The notes beneath the pieces are model-generated. The model saw only the letters and a list, made by a program, of their open reading frames with translations, was not told where the DNA came from and did not search any database. This document shows positions 32,262-41,197 of a DNA stretch of 64,000 bases, in pieces. Numbering within the stretch: the first letter of the stretch is position 1; every line of letters starts with the position of its first letter. A program made the position numbers and the translations under genes. Source of the stretch: JAVBTT01 sp031556035 (GTDB taxonomy: Bacteria > Bacillota > Clostridia > Oscillospirales > UBA929); assembly GCA_031556035.1 (NCBI GenBank), contig JAVBTT010000004.1, positions 1 through 64,000 on the forward strand, in the 5' to 3' direction.

Positions 32262-32514
32262 GGAATCGATGGCTCCCTGCTTGGTGCGTGACGGGTCTTT
32301 TTAAACCCACATTTAAACTTCGGGATTCCGGACTTCCTGTGTGGTTTGCAGGCCTCCCGGCCGGACGGCGCTTGCCGTTTCCGCTGGATGTTGGAAGCAA
32401 TTAAGCTCAGGAGAGGTTGCCCACCTGCGTTAGCGTGCAGGTTATAAACGGGCTCGCACGGCCGAAGTGGGGTTGATTAAATCGAGAAAGAGGGCACGTT
32501 GTGTCCTCTTTTTT
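32262..32514 (+). ncRNA. ssrS: Structured non-coding RNA, probable 6S RNA
   Basis: Between a near-perfect promoter and a terminator lies a non-coding transcript of about 250 bases that can fold back on itself. The 5' segment CCCTGCTTGG..GTGCG (about 32275-32293) pairs with the 3' segment CGCAC..CC.AAGTGGGG (about 32455-32472). The middle holds an open 5' strand with CTTCGGGATTCC, an inner stem region, and on the 3' strand a small hairpin CCTGC...GCAGG. A long closing stem, central bubble with a small 3'-side hairpin and apical stem is the 6S RNA layout, which mimics an open promoter and sequesters sigma-A polymerase. SRP RNA, tmRNA and RNase P signatures are absent. The length is on the long side for 6S, so processing or another class remains possible. 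Confidence 0.6.
32487..32514 (+). terminator. Terminator of the 6S-like RNA
   Basis: AAGAGGGCAC pairs with GTGTCCTCTT (one G-T pair) over a 3-base loop, with a run of T at the 3' side. Confidence 0.85.
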
Positions 32515-32634
32515 CTATCTGATACAATGGGATAATCGCGGAATAATAATTGCTCATTTTTAATCATCTGGAATCGCCTGTATGCATAGGATGTTTCAAA
32601 TAAACAGCTTATGCGGATTGGCGGGATAATCAAA

Positions 32635-33240
32635 ATGACAAACCGTTTCGCAGACACTAAAACGTTTGGAAATCTCGCAAACTCTTATTCTCAGGAGGTT
32701 CAGTCGCGCTTCAGATACGAAAAATATGCCGAAAAAGCGCGGATTGACGGTTTTGAAAGTATCGCACTCGTTTTCATTGATACGGCCAACAACGATTCCT
32801 GGCATGCGTGGACTTACTACCGGTTTTTATCGGCTGACATGAGCCAGCACACGATAGTCATACAAACCCCTGTTATTATATCCGCCGGAACCACAGAGAC
32901 CAACCTATACCAGGCCGCCATGCAGGAGCACTCGCTGCACATACAATACCCTTCCTATGCGGCGACTGCCAAGCAGGAGGGTTTCCCTAGAGCCGCTGAA
33001 GCCTTCTCGACAATATCCAGCGTTAAAATGCATCACGAGGAGCGCTTTATGAATCTCTTTACAAGATACAGCCAGGGCCTGCTGTACAGTTATTTTGAAC
33101 CTGTTCCCTGGAAATGTCAGAGCTGCGGGTTCATTGTCGAGGCAAAATCGGCTCCGGAGCGCTGCGCCTGCTGCGGCTGTCCGCAAACCACTTTTTCAAT
33201 GTATTGCGTCAACGAACCTACCACGCATTATTACTTTTAA
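32635..33240 (+). CDS. Rubrerythrin-like protein with altered diiron ligands
   Basis: 201 residues from the ATG at 32635; an in-frame ATG at 32611 is less likely because the family begins at about this point. A ferritin-like four-helix domain (about 10-145) is followed by a rubredoxin-like domain with CQSC and CACC pairs (161-180). Rubrerythrins reduce peroxide in anaerobes. By alignment to the usual pattern Glu21 and His57 are kept, but the Glu of ExxH is Asp54, the second Glu of the third-helix ExxE is Leu101, and the Glu of the last ExxH is Lys131. The diiron site is probably weakened or lost while the rubredoxin site is intact. The ribosome-binding site is weak. Confidence 0.75.
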   Translation: MTNRFADTKTFGNLANSYSQEVQSRFRYEKYAEKARIDGFESIALVFIDTANNDSWHAWTYYRFLSADMSQHTIVIQTPVIISAGTTETNLYQAAMQEHSLHIQYPSYAATAKQEGFPRAAEAFSTISSVKMHHEERFMNLFTRYSQGLLYSYFEPVPWKCQSCGFIVEAKSAPERCACCGCPQTTFSMYCVNEPTTHYYF

Positions 33241-33283
33241 GCTTTAACATGGGATTTGTATTACAAAGGAGTCTCAATCGCAT

Positions 33284-34003
33284 ATGCCTAACGATGGCTG
33301 GAACATCAGAAATCTCGCTCTCCTGGGCGAAGGCTCAGCGGAGAAGCTGAATAAGTCCCACGTAGCGGTGTTCGGGCTCGGAGGCGTCGGCAGCTTCGCG
33401 GCTGAGGCCCTCGCCCGCGCCGGCGTCGGCGAGCTTACTCTTATTGACCATGATACTGTGGGCATCACAAATATAAACCGCCAGCTGTGCGCCGTTCGCT
33501 CGACCGTCGGCCTGCCGAAGGCAGAGGTCATGGCGGCCCGTGCGCTGGATATCAATCCTGACTGCGCAGTTCACGCCATGATAGCCCGCTATCACGCCGA
33601 CGCTCGCGAACGGTTTTTTCGCGTCAATTATGACTATATAATTGACGCGATTGATCTCGTTGCGTGCAAGCTTGACCTGATACGCACGGCCCTGGACAGA
33701 GGCATTCCAATCGTATCGGCTCTGGGCACCGGCAACAAGACCGATCCTTCGAAGCTGCGCATTTCCGACATAAGCGAGACACACATGTGCCCGCTCGCCA
33801 AGGTCATGCGCAAGGAACTGCGCAATCGCGGCGTTATACACCATCGCGTGCTGTGGAGCCCTGAAGATCGTTTTGTTCCCGAGTATGTCGAGCAGCCGCC
33901 TCCCGGTCGCCGCAGTGTGCCGGCCAGCGTTTGCTGGGTCCCCGGTACCGCTGGACTGATGCTGGCGGGCGAGGTTGTGATCGCGCTTTGCGGCAAAAAT
34001 TAA
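33284..34003 (+). CDS. tcdA: tRNA threonylcarbamoyladenosine dehydratase (ThiF family)
   Basis: 239 residues. E1-like fold: VAVFGLGGVGSFAAEALARA is the nucleotide-binding Gly loop, followed by LIDHDTVGITNINRQL, KAEVMAAR and a C-terminal PGTAGLMLAGEVV. TcdA/CsdL uses ATP to cyclise t6A at position 37 of tRNAs reading ANN codons. The start follows AAAGGAG. It is monocistronic, with two hairpins downstream. Confidence 0.9.
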   Translation: MPNDGWNIRNLALLGEGSAEKLNKSHVAVFGLGGVGSFAAEALARAGVGELTLIDHDTVGITNINRQLCAVRSTVGLPKAEVMAARALDINPDCAVHAMIARYHADARERFFRVNYDYIIDAIDLVACKLDLIRTALDRGIPIVSALGTGNKTDPSKLRISDISETHMCPLAKVMRKELRNRGVIHHRVLWSPEDRFVPEYVEQPPPGRRSVPASVCWVPGTAGLMLAGEVVIALCGKN

Positions 34004-34011
34004 TGGTTTGT

Positions 34012-34079
34012 GGGGTTTGCTGTCAATGACCGCAAACCCCATATTCGGCATTGTGACAGGGGCGAACTGTGTTCGCCCC
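34012..34079. repeat. Pair of perfect hairpins downstream of tcdA
   Basis: GGGGTTTGC / GCAAACCCC (34012-34040) and GGGGCGAAC / GTTCGCCCC (34059-34079, 3-base loop). There is no T-run, so these are structured intergenic repeats rather than canonical terminators. They separate tcdA from the converging araD. Confidence 0.6.
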
Positions 34080-34184
34080 GGCGGATTTGTGCTCACACAC
34101 GGGGCTGCGCTCTGTTTCCATATATCCCGCGTCCTACACTTCGTTTCTCCTTGGATATTTGGAAACCCGGCCGGCTCCGCTCTT

Positions 34185-34871
34185 CTATTTCTGCCCGTAA
34201 TACGCTCCCTCTCCGTGCTTGCGGAAAAAGTGCTTGTCCAGGAGGCATTTATCCATGGATGTAACCGAAGGGTTCAACAGCCTTGTAATAAACGCCATCT
34301 GCGCCGTCTCCTCCAGTATTGCCGCGTTTGTCACAGCGTCGGCGCAGGTCTTGCCCCATGCGAAAACTCCGTGCTCACGGACAAGGGCAGCCCCCATTTT
34401 TTCCGGGTTGGGAATCGTCTCCGCTATCACCTTGCCCGTATTGTACTCATAATCCTTGTCAATCTCCTCCGGCGTCATATGCCTTGTGACCGGCACAGAG
34501 CCGTATACAAAGTCCGCGTGCGTGGTTCCCAGCGGTGGAATGCCCAAACCGGCCTGCGCAAACGAGGTGGCGTATGTTGAATGCGTGTGCGCAATGCCCC
34601 CCACTACCATCGGCCATGCCAGATAGAGCGCGCGGTGGGTCTCCGCGTCGGTGGATGGGTTCAGCCTGCCCTCAACCTTCTGCCCGTCCAGGCTCATAAC
34701 CACCATCAGCTCGGGCTGAAGCTCGCTGTATGGAACGCCTGAGGGCTTTATAACAAACAGGCCCATCGTCGGGTCAAAGCCGCTCACGTTGCCCCATGTA
34801 AACTTCACCACCCCAAGGGCGGGGAGGTCCTTATTGGCCTTGCATACAACGCGTTTTAAATCGTTAAGCAT
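34185..34871 (-). CDS. araD: L-ribulose-5-phosphate 4-epimerase
   Basis: 228 residues from the ATG at 34871, preceded by AAGGGGAT; a TTG two codons upstream is less likely. Class II aldolase fold with FTWGNVSGFD, KPSGVPYSEL, the zinc ligands in AHTHSTYATSFAQ and the later REHGVFAWG. It converts L-ribulose 5-phosphate to D-xylulose 5-phosphate. The start overlaps the araB stop by 8 bases. Last gene of the arabinose operon. Confidence 0.95.
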   Translation of the reverse strand: MLNDLKRVVCKANKDLPALGVVKFTWGNVSGFDPTMGLFVIKPSGVPYSELQPELMVVMSLDGQKVEGRLNPSTDAETHRALYLAWPMVVGGIAHTHSTYATSFAQAGLGIPPLGTTHADFVYGSVPVTRHMTPEEIDKDYEYNTGKVIAETIPNPEKMGAALVREHGVFAWGKTCADAVTNAAILEETAQMAFITRLLNPSVTSMDKCLLDKHFFRKHGEGAYYGQK

Positions 34872-36549
34872 TGTCAATCCCCTTAGCCAGCGTTTCCGCC
34901 CTCAGCTTTTTCAGCCGTTTCATCACATCGTTGGCCCCTTTGCCAAAGTAGTCGTGCAGGAGGCAGAATTCACCGTAAAGCCTGTCGTATATCCCCGCGT
35001 TTTCCGCCTTCGGGCTGTAGGGCTTCTCAAGCAGCCTTGGCATAACCTTCGCGGCGTCGAATATGCTGTCGTAGCCGCCTCTATCCGCCCCGGCCGCGAC
35101 CGCTCCGAACATGGCGCTGCCGAACGCGCAGGTCTGGGCAATGGCCGACACCCTTATATCCCGCTGCAGCACATCGGCGTATATCTGCATCATGAACGGG
35201 TCCTTCGCGGAGATACCTCCGCAGGCGTATACGTTGGCAATGCGCACCCCGTTTTCCTCAAACGCGTCTATTATCCTGCGCGCGCCATAGGCCGTGGCCT
35301 CGATCAAGGCCCTGTATATCTCCTCCGGCTTTGTCGCCAGCGTCATGCCGAGCATCATACCGGTCAAATCCGCATCCACCAGCACGCTGCGATTGCCTCC
35401 CCACCAGTCCAGCGCCAGCAGCCCACTCTCCCCCGGTCTCTGAAGCGCGGCTTTTTCACGTAAAACCATGTGTATTGAGCAGTTTTTCTCTTCGGCCTCC
35501 TGGAAATACGCGGGGGGCACACAGTTTTTTACAAACCAGTCGAAGTGGTCGCCCACACAGCACTGCCCTGCCTCGAAGCCGAACATCCCGGGAAGCACGC
35601 CGTCCTCAACCACCCCGCACATGCCGGGAACCTCCCTGGGATCCCGCCCCAGCACAAGATCGCAGGTGGAGGTTCCCATTATCATAAGAACAGAATCCGG
35701 CTCTGTGATCCCAACTGCCGGCACCGCCACATGCGCGTCAATGTTGCCGGCCGCTACGGCGGTCCCCGCTGCCAGACCTGTCAGTCTGGCGGCCTCCGGG
35801 GTGATCTCCCCCACCTTGGCGCCCAGAAATGTGATATCCGACGAGAGCTTCTCCTCCACAACGTTTTCAAGCCTGGGATCCAATGCCTTGAAAAACTCCC
35901 TGGAAGGATAGCCCTTCCGCTTGTTCCAAATAGCCTTGTAGCCCGCCGTGCAGTTTGCGCAGTTCGCCTTCCCGGTCAGCTGCCAGACAAGCCAGTCCGT
36001 TGCCTCCACAAAGCGATCCATGGCGGCGTATACCTCAGGAGCCTCATCGAGTATCTGCCATAGCTTCGGGAACAGCCACTCGGAGGATATCTTTCCCCCG
36101 TAGTCCTTCAGCCATTCCTCCCCTCTCGCCTCGGCGGTCTCGTTCAGACGGTTTGCCAGATGCTGCGCGGCGTGGTGCTTCCACTTCTTAACGTAGGCGT
36201 GCCTGTTGCCCTTGAACTCCGGCAAAAAGCACAGCGGTGTTCCGTCCGCCTTGACCGGCAAAACGGTGCATGCAGTAAAATCCACGCCAACGCCGATAAT
36301 GTCCTCGGGCTTGACGCCCGCTTGCCGTATCACCTCCGGGACTATATAAGCCAGCACCTCAAGATAGTCCTGCGGATCCTGGAGCGTCCAGTTGGGCGGC
36401 AGCCTCTCGCCGGTGACGGGCAGCACGTCCTCAATAAAGCCGTGCGGATAGTTCATGACCGCAGTAGCCACCTCGCGGCCGGTTCGAGCCTCAACGAGCA
36501 GCGCCCTGCCAGACAGAGAGCCGTAATCTATGCCCAGTGCGTATTTCAA
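34864..36549 (-). CDS. araB: Ribulokinase
   Basis: 561 residues, the family length. FGGY kinase: the N-terminal ATPase motif ALGIDYGSLSGRALLVEA, GVGVDFTACTVLPV, FKALDPRLENVV, then the C-terminal half with IMGTSTCDLVL and ACGGISAKDPFMMQIYADVL. It phosphorylates L-ribulose. It lies 46 bases downstream of the GH51 gene and overlaps araD. No araA isomerase is in the window; the isomerisation step must be encoded elsewhere. Confidence 0.95.
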   Translation of the reverse strand: MKYALGIDYGSLSGRALLVEARTGREVATAVMNYPHGFIEDVLPVTGERLPPNWTLQDPQDYLEVLAYIVPEVIRQAGVKPEDIIGVGVDFTACTVLPVKADGTPLCFLPEFKGNRHAYVKKWKHHAAQHLANRLNETAEARGEEWLKDYGGKISSEWLFPKLWQILDEAPEVYAAMDRFVEATDWLVWQLTGKANCANCTAGYKAIWNKRKGYPSREFFKALDPRLENVVEEKLSSDITFLGAKVGEITPEAARLTGLAAGTAVAAGNIDAHVAVPAVGITEPDSVLMIMGTSTCDLVLGRDPREVPGMCGVVEDGVLPGMFGFEAGQCCVGDHFDWFVKNCVPPAYFQEAEEKNCSIHMVLREKAALQRPGESGLLALDWWGGNRSVLVDADLTGMMLGMTLATKPEEIYRALIEATAYGARRIIDAFEENGVRIANVYACGGISAKDPFMMQIYADVLQRDIRVSAIAQTCAFGSAMFGAVAAGADRGGYDSIFDAAKVMPRLLEKPYSPKAENAGIYDRLYGEFCLLHDYFGKGANDVMKRLKKLRAETLAKGIDNA

Positions 36550-36595
36550 AACACATCACCTGCTTTCATATTTATATATTTTAGCAAGAATTTCT

Positions 36596-38065
36596 CTACT
36601 CCACCCTCAGCTCAACGACAGCGCACGCGGGAATTGTAAAGCTCACGCTGTCCCGCGACACCGAAATCCCGTCAAGAGGCTCTATCCCGACGCCGTTCGG
36701 AGCGTCAAAGGTGTTCTTTGCGCGAATATCCCCCGCCAGCACCCTCCCGGACGCCTTCCGGGCCTCCATGCCCTCTATGCGGCAGTCGATCGGATACGCC
36801 GTATCAGCCGACAGGTTGGCAAGTGTCAACGTCAGGACTCCCGAGCTGTTCACAGATGCCGACACGCTCAGATTTGGAATCCCTGCGTCGCCGATTTTCT
36901 CGGTTTCCGCCCAGGAATCCACAAGCTCCGCGTCGTGGTGGCCCTTGTACAGGTCAAATACATGATAGGTCGGTGTGAGCAACATTTTCTCCCCGTCCGT
37001 CAGTATAACAGCCTGGAGTACATTCACGGTCTGGGCTATGTTAGCCATTACCACCCTGTCGCTGTGACGGTTGAAGATATTAAGGGTGGCCGCCGCCACG
37101 ATGGCGTCCCTCATCGTGTTCTGCTGGTACAGGAAGCCCGGATTAGTCCCCGGCTCTACGTCGTACCAGGTTCCCCACTCGTCGACGATCAGGCCCACCC
37201 GACGCTCCGGGTCACGCCTGTCCATGATCTGAAGGTGCTTTGCGACAAGCTCGTCCATTCGCAGAGCTTTTTTAAGTGTATTGTAGTATTCGTCAACCGA
37301 AAAATCGGTCGCGCTGCCCTTGGCCTGCCAGCTGTCCCTCGGCAGGGTGTAGTAATGCAGGGTTATCGCGTCCATGTAGCGCCCCGCGATTTCCATCACG
37401 GTGTCCGTCCAGTCGTAATCAAACGAGTTCGCGCCGCATGCTATCTTGTACACGCTGTTGGTTCCGTAGTTCCTCACATAGGTCTGATAGCGCCTGTACT
37501 CATCCGCGTAATACGCCGGACGCATGTTGCCGCCGCAGCCCCAGTTCTCGTTGCCGACACCGAAATATTTGACCCTCCAGGGCTCCGGCCTGCCGTTTTT
37601 CGAGCGCAGCTCCGCCATGGGTGAGACTCCGTCAAAGGTCATATACTCAACCCATTCGCTCATCTCCCTGACGGTACCGCTTCCCACGTTTCCGTTGATA
37701 TACGGCTCGCAGTCCAGCTGGCGGCAAAGCTCCAAAAATTCGTGGGTGCCGAAGCTGTTGTCCTCCACCACACCTCCCCAGTGTGTGTTTATCATCCGCT
37801 TGCGGCTCTCTCTCGGGCCCACACCGTCCTTCCAGTGGTACTCGTCCGCGAAGCAGCCGCCCGGCCAGCGCAGCACCGGTATTTGAATATGCCTGAGCGC
37901 GTTTACCACATCAGAGCGCATCCCGTTGACATTGGGTATAGCCGCGCCCTCGCCCACATAGAGGCCCTCGTAGATACAGCGCCCCAGGTGCTCGGAAAAA
38001 TGCCCGTAGATATTCCGGTTGATCCTGCTCTTTTTGCTTTGTGTGTTGACCACAATTTTGCTCAC
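36596..38065 (-). CDS. abfA: Intracellular alpha-L-arabinofuranosidase (GH51)
   Basis: 489 residues without a signal peptide, so it acts in the cytoplasm on imported arabino-oligosaccharides. Conserved blocks are NIYGHFSEHLGRCIYEGLYV, VLRWPGGCFADEYHW, the acid/base Glu in FGVGNENWGCGG and the nucleophile Glu in GLIVDEWGTWYD. It releases L-arabinose, which feeds AraB and AraD encoded downstream. A promoter overlapping a palindrome lies at 38189-38227. Confidence 0.95.
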   Translation of the reverse strand: MSKIVVNTQSKKSRINRNIYGHFSEHLGRCIYEGLYVGEGAAIPNVNGMRSDVVNALRHIQIPVLRWPGGCFADEYHWKDGVGPRESRKRMINTHWGGVVEDNSFGTHEFLELCRQLDCEPYINGNVGSGTVREMSEWVEYMTFDGVSPMAELRSKNGRPEPWRVKYFGVGNENWGCGGNMRPAYYADEYRRYQTYVRNYGTNSVYKIACGANSFDYDWTDTVMEIAGRYMDAITLHYYTLPRDSWQAKGSATDFSVDEYYNTLKKALRMDELVAKHLQIMDRRDPERRVGLIVDEWGTWYDVEPGTNPGFLYQQNTMRDAIVAAATLNIFNRHSDRVVMANIAQTVNVLQAVILTDGEKMLLTPTYHVFDLYKGHHDAELVDSWAETEKIGDAGIPNLSVSASVNSSGVLTLTLANLSADTAYPIDCRIEGMEARKASGRVLAGDIRAKNTFDAPNGVGIEPLDGISVSRDSVSFTIPACAVVELRVE

Positions 38066-38188
38066 GCCGTTGTTTCCCCCTTATATTATATTTGAAATGT
38101 GCTAACAAAATAGTGCTTTTACGCAGGTTCGACCACAGGCGCGCATCGAAAATTTCCCTTTTTTCGATTGCCTGCGTTTGACGATTGA

Positions 38189-38227
38189 GGTATACTGTTA
38201 CCGTAAAACTGTATACAATTATACAGT
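38189..38227 (-). promoter_or_regulatory. Promoter and palindromic operator of the arabinose operon
   Basis: On the minus strand: TTGTAT, 18-base spacer, TATACC (38189-38218). The -35 box lies in a perfect inverted repeat ACTGTATA-CAAT-TATACAGT (38208-38227), a likely site for a GntR- or LacI-type arabinose repressor. The same site sits just before the divergent YtvI-like gene. Confidence 0.55.
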
Positions 38228-38258
38228 ACGCTCAAAAAGAGGACAAGGGGGTATTGAG

Positions 38259-39371
38259 GTGCCTGAAAGAAAGCATTTGGCAATTTTGTGGAAGCTGTTT
38301 GTGCTTATCCTGATACTGCTGGGTGTATGGGCGTTTTTTCGCTTCCTTTTCCCGCTGGTTTCGCCGTTTCTGATGGCGTTCCTGCTGGCGTATCTGCTTG
38401 AGCCAATAGTCAAGCAGCTTCAGAGCAGATTTAAGCTGCCTCGCTCAATCGGCTCCGGGCTGCTGACCCTGCTTATAATCGGCGGGCTCGCCGTGGGGCT
38501 GGTGTTCCTGTGCATATGGATATTCAGCGAGATACGCGGCTTTCTCACCCAGCTGGACAGCATTATATCGAAGCTTCCAAGCTTCAACGAGCCGTGGAGC
38601 GAGACCGTCAACAGATGGATACTGGCCGCCCCGGTTTCGATACAGGGCATCCTTCAGAGCGCTGCCGACCAGGTAATAAACAACGGCATTTCAATCCCCA
38701 CCCCGAACGAGATGGTATCCACCCTGATCTCCTGGGTATCCTCGCTGGCCGGAGCAGTTCCCGGGGTGGCGCTGTTCTGGGTGGCGGCCGTGCTTTCGAC
38801 ATATTTCATATCCAGGGACTACCCAAAGGTTACTCGCTGGCTCGCCCGCACTCTCCCCAAGCAACTGCGGGAAAAGGCCCTTCAGACCAAGGAGCACATC
38901 GGGGGGTCAATCGGAAAATGGCTGCGGGCTCAGGGGATTATGATGTGCATAACCTTTGCCGAGCTCTCGACCGGCTTTTTGATTTTAAAGGTGCCCTACG
39001 CCTTCCTGATAGCGGGGATAACCGCCCTGCTGGACGCGCTGCCGGTGGTCGGCATCGGGCTGGTGCTGCTTCCCTGGGCGGCGTTCGCGCTGATAACAGG
39101 TTCAAAGTGGCTGTGTCTGAGCCTGCTGGTGGTATACGCCATTGCAAACCTTGTGCGCAGCTTTGTAGAGCCGAGGCTGGTGGGACGCCAGCTGGGGCTT
39201 CACCCGCTGATAACCCTGATAGCCATGTACATCGGATTCAGAACGACCGGGGTTCTGGGCATGATAGTATTCCCGATACTGGCCATAACCCTGAAGCAGA
39301 TGTACGAGTGGGGCTGGTTTTCGTTTTTCTTCCCGAACAAAAAGGCCGAGCCCCCGGAGCCCTCTCCATAG
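38259..39371 (+). CDS. AI-2E/YtvI-family sporulation membrane protein
   Basis: 370 residues from a GTG at 38259, placed 7 bases after AAGGGGG; an upstream in-frame ATG at 38178 lies in the promoter region and is rejected. Seven to eight hydrophobic helices, with the family signatures FPLVSPFLMAFLLAYLLEPI and PVVGIGLVLLPWAAFALITG, then VEPRLVGRQLGLHPLITLIA. The length and pattern match YtvI, an AI-2E/UPF0118 family protein linked to sporulation; other members export small molecules or Na+. It converges on the mnmA-like gene with a shared hairpin. Confidence 0.8.
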   Translation: MPERKHLAILWKLFVLILILLGVWAFFRFLFPLVSPFLMAFLLAYLLEPIVKQLQSRFKLPRSIGSGLLTLLIIGGLAVGLVFLCIWIFSEIRGFLTQLDSIISKLPSFNEPWSETVNRWILAAPVSIQGILQSAADQVINNGISIPTPNEMVSTLISWVSSLAGAVPGVALFWVAAVLSTYFISRDYPKVTRWLARTLPKQLREKALQTKEHIGGSIGKWLRAQGIMMCITFAELSTGFLILKVPYAFLIAGITALLDALPVVGIGLVLLPWAAFALITGSKWLCLSLLVVYAIANLVRSFVEPRLVGRQLGLHPLITLIAMYIGFRTTGVLGMIVFPILAITLKQMYEWGWFSFFFPNKKAEPPEPSP

Positions 39372-39377
39372 ACTCAT

Positions 39378-39409
39378 ACCCCGCGCCGTCGGTGCGGGGG
39401 TTTCTTTAT
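39378..39409. terminator. Terminator between the YtvI-like and mnmA-like genes
   Basis: CCCCGC pairs with GCGGGG over a 9-base loop, followed on the plus strand by GTTTCTTTATT. Confidence 0.7.
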
Positions 39410-40359
39410 TCTATAACCCCGCCGCCCAGCACCCTGCCGTCACGATAAAACACCGCGCTTTGGCCGGGCGCGCCGCCGAATACAGGCGCTTTGAATTCCA
39501 GCGCCGCCCTGCTGTCCGCAAGGAGCTCAACGGCTGCCTCAGCCTCGCTTCCGGCGTGGCGTATTTTCGCCAGGCAATCGAAGCGGTCATCCGTATCGGC
39601 AAGCATATGCGCGTCCCTAAGCGAAAACCCTGTTCTCCTCACGCTGTCAGCGCCTCCCAGCGTCACAATTCCCGCCCGCGCGTCAATGGCGCACACGTAC
39701 AGCCTTCCCTCAGACGCCACCCCCAGCCCCCTGCGCTGGCCTATTGTGAAGAAACCGGACTGTGTGCCGAGATACGCGCCGTCCTCATCCCTGAGCGTCC
39801 ACACCCGCTCGGGCGGCTCATACGGGAAGCAGATGTCCATGCTGTCCTTCTTGGCTGCTACAGGTATATCAAACTCGCGGGCGAGCTCTCTGACCTCCGG
39901 CTTGTCCATCTCTCCAAGGGGAAATTCAAGCCTGTACAGCGATTCCCGGGGGAGCCTGTACAGCATATAGCTCTGGTCGCGCCCCGGCAGACCCTTGTAC
40001 AGGCCGCCGTCCCTTATGACGGCGTAGTGGCCGGTCGCTATTCTTTCCGCCCCTAATCTGTCCGCCGCCTCAAAAAGCGTTTTGAACTTCACCCCCGGAT
40101 TGCAGTTTATGCACGGGTTTGGGGTCAGCCCCATCTTATAGTCCCGCAAAAAAGGCTCAATAACTCTTTCGCGCATTTCCCCGGAAATATCAACATGCTC
40201 AAAGCCAATCCCGAGCTTTTCGGCAACCTCCTGAGCGTCGCCCGGCGAGCCGAAGCCTCCGTCCAGATACACGCCGGTCACATTATGTCCTCTGTTTTTG
40301 AGCAGCGCCGCGCATACGGCTGAATCCACTCCCCCGGACAGCCCCACTATATAACGCAT
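39406..40359 (-). CDS. MnmA-like tRNA 2-thiouridylase
   Basis: 317 residues from the ATG at 40359, 4 bases past the nadC stop. PP-loop ATP pyrophosphatase: GLSGGVDSAV, then NPCINCN with the first catalytic Cys, ATGHYAV, KKDSMDICF with the second Cys, and FTIGQRRGLG in the C-terminal beta-barrel. MnmA makes 2-thiouridine at tRNA position 34. It is shorter than typical MnmA (about 350-370) and may be a paralogue with an altered role. There is no ribosome-binding site of its own, so translation probably relies on coupling to nadC. Confidence 0.85.
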   Translation of the reverse strand: MRYIVGLSGGVDSAVCAALLKNRGHNVTGVYLDGGFGSPGDAQEVAEKLGIGFEHVDISGEMRERVIEPFLRDYKMGLTPNPCINCNPGVKFKTLFEAADRLGAERIATGHYAVIRDGGLYKGLPGRDQSYMLYRLPRESLYRLEFPLGEMDKPEVRELAREFDIPVAAKKDSMDICFPYEPPERVWTLRDEDGAYLGTQSGFFTIGQRRGLGVASEGRLYVCAIDARAGIVTLGGADSVRRTGFSLRDAHMLADTDDRFDCLAKIRHAGSEAEAAVELLADSRAALEFKAPVFGGAPGQSAVFYRDGRVLGGGVIE

Positions 40360-40363
40360 ATCA

Positions 40364-41194
40364 TCATCTGAATCTGAGAGATATATCACATGCCCTTACC
40401 GTATGAGTCAACGCCCCGATTGAGATTATATCCACTCCGGTCAGCGCGACTTCTCTAATATCCCTGTCGCCCATATTGCCGGACGCCTCGGTCTTTGCCC
40501 TGCCGCCGACGAGCTTCACGGCCTCCCGCATCCGCTCCGGCGTCATATTGTCAAGCATGATGATATCCGCGCCCGCCTCAAGCGCTTGCCTTACTTCATC
40601 CAGATTCGTCGTCTCAACCTCAATTTTGAGGGTATGCGGCATCATTCCTCTTGCCCTCTCAACCGCCGCCGCTATTCCTCCGGCAGCCACGATGTGGTTG
40701 TCCTTGATAAGCACGCCGTCGCTGAGGCCCATCCGATGGTTGCGCCCCCCGCCGACCCTGACCGCGTACTTTTCCAGCACTCGCAGCCCGGGCGTGGTCT
40801 TGCGCGTGTCCGTTATCGCGGCTCCCGTGCCCTTGACGGCCTCGACGGCGCTCCGTGTGCGCGTCGCTATTCCGCTCAGCCTCTGAATCAGATTGAGGGC
40901 GGTGCGCTCGCCTGTCAGGATTGCCCGGGACGGCCCGCTTATATCGGCCAGTATGTCCCCCTTGCCCAGCCGGTCGCCGTCCTTGCAGCGCGGCGCTACC
41001 TCCACCCGCCCGTCCAGCAGCGCGAAAGTTCTGGTCACCGCGTCCAGCCCGCAGACCACAAGCTCCTCCTTGGCAAGGAAATAGCCCTCGCTCATCATAT
41101 CCGGCGCAACCGTGCTGTCTGTGGTTATATCGCCCCAGCCTATGTCCTCATCTAACGCCGCGCGGATTATTACGTCCCAGATATCGTAACTCAA
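40364..41194 (-). CDS. nadC: Nicotinate-nucleotide pyrophosphorylase (quinolinate phosphoribosyltransferase)
   Basis: 276 residues. Signatures are DEDIGWGDITTDST, ERTALNLIQRLSGIATRT, TRKTTPGLRVLEKYAV, the RxGGGRNHRMGLSDGVLIKD block and the ADIIMLDNM strand. It converts quinolinate and PRPP to nicotinate mononucleotide. It starts 3 bases after the nadB stop. Confidence 0.96.
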   Translation of the reverse strand: MSYDIWDVIIRAALDEDIGWGDITTDSTVAPDMMSEGYFLAKEELVVCGLDAVTRTFALLDGRVEVAPRCKDGDRLGKGDILADISGPSRAILTGERTALNLIQRLSGIATRTRSAVEAVKGTGAAITDTRKTTPGLRVLEKYAVRVGGGRNHRMGLSDGVLIKDNHIVAAGGIAAAVERARGMMPHTLKIEVETTNLDEVRQALEAGADIIMLDNMTPERMREAVKLVGGRAKTEASGNMGDRDIREVALTGVDIISIGALTHTVRACDISLRFR

Positions 41195-41197
41195 AGC

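Noticed and set aside
32262..32514. SRP RNA or a riboswitch for the rubrerythrin-like gene
   Set aside because: The conserved SRP helix 8 motif is missing, no known riboswitch core was recognised, and the terminator lies more than 100 bases before the gene.
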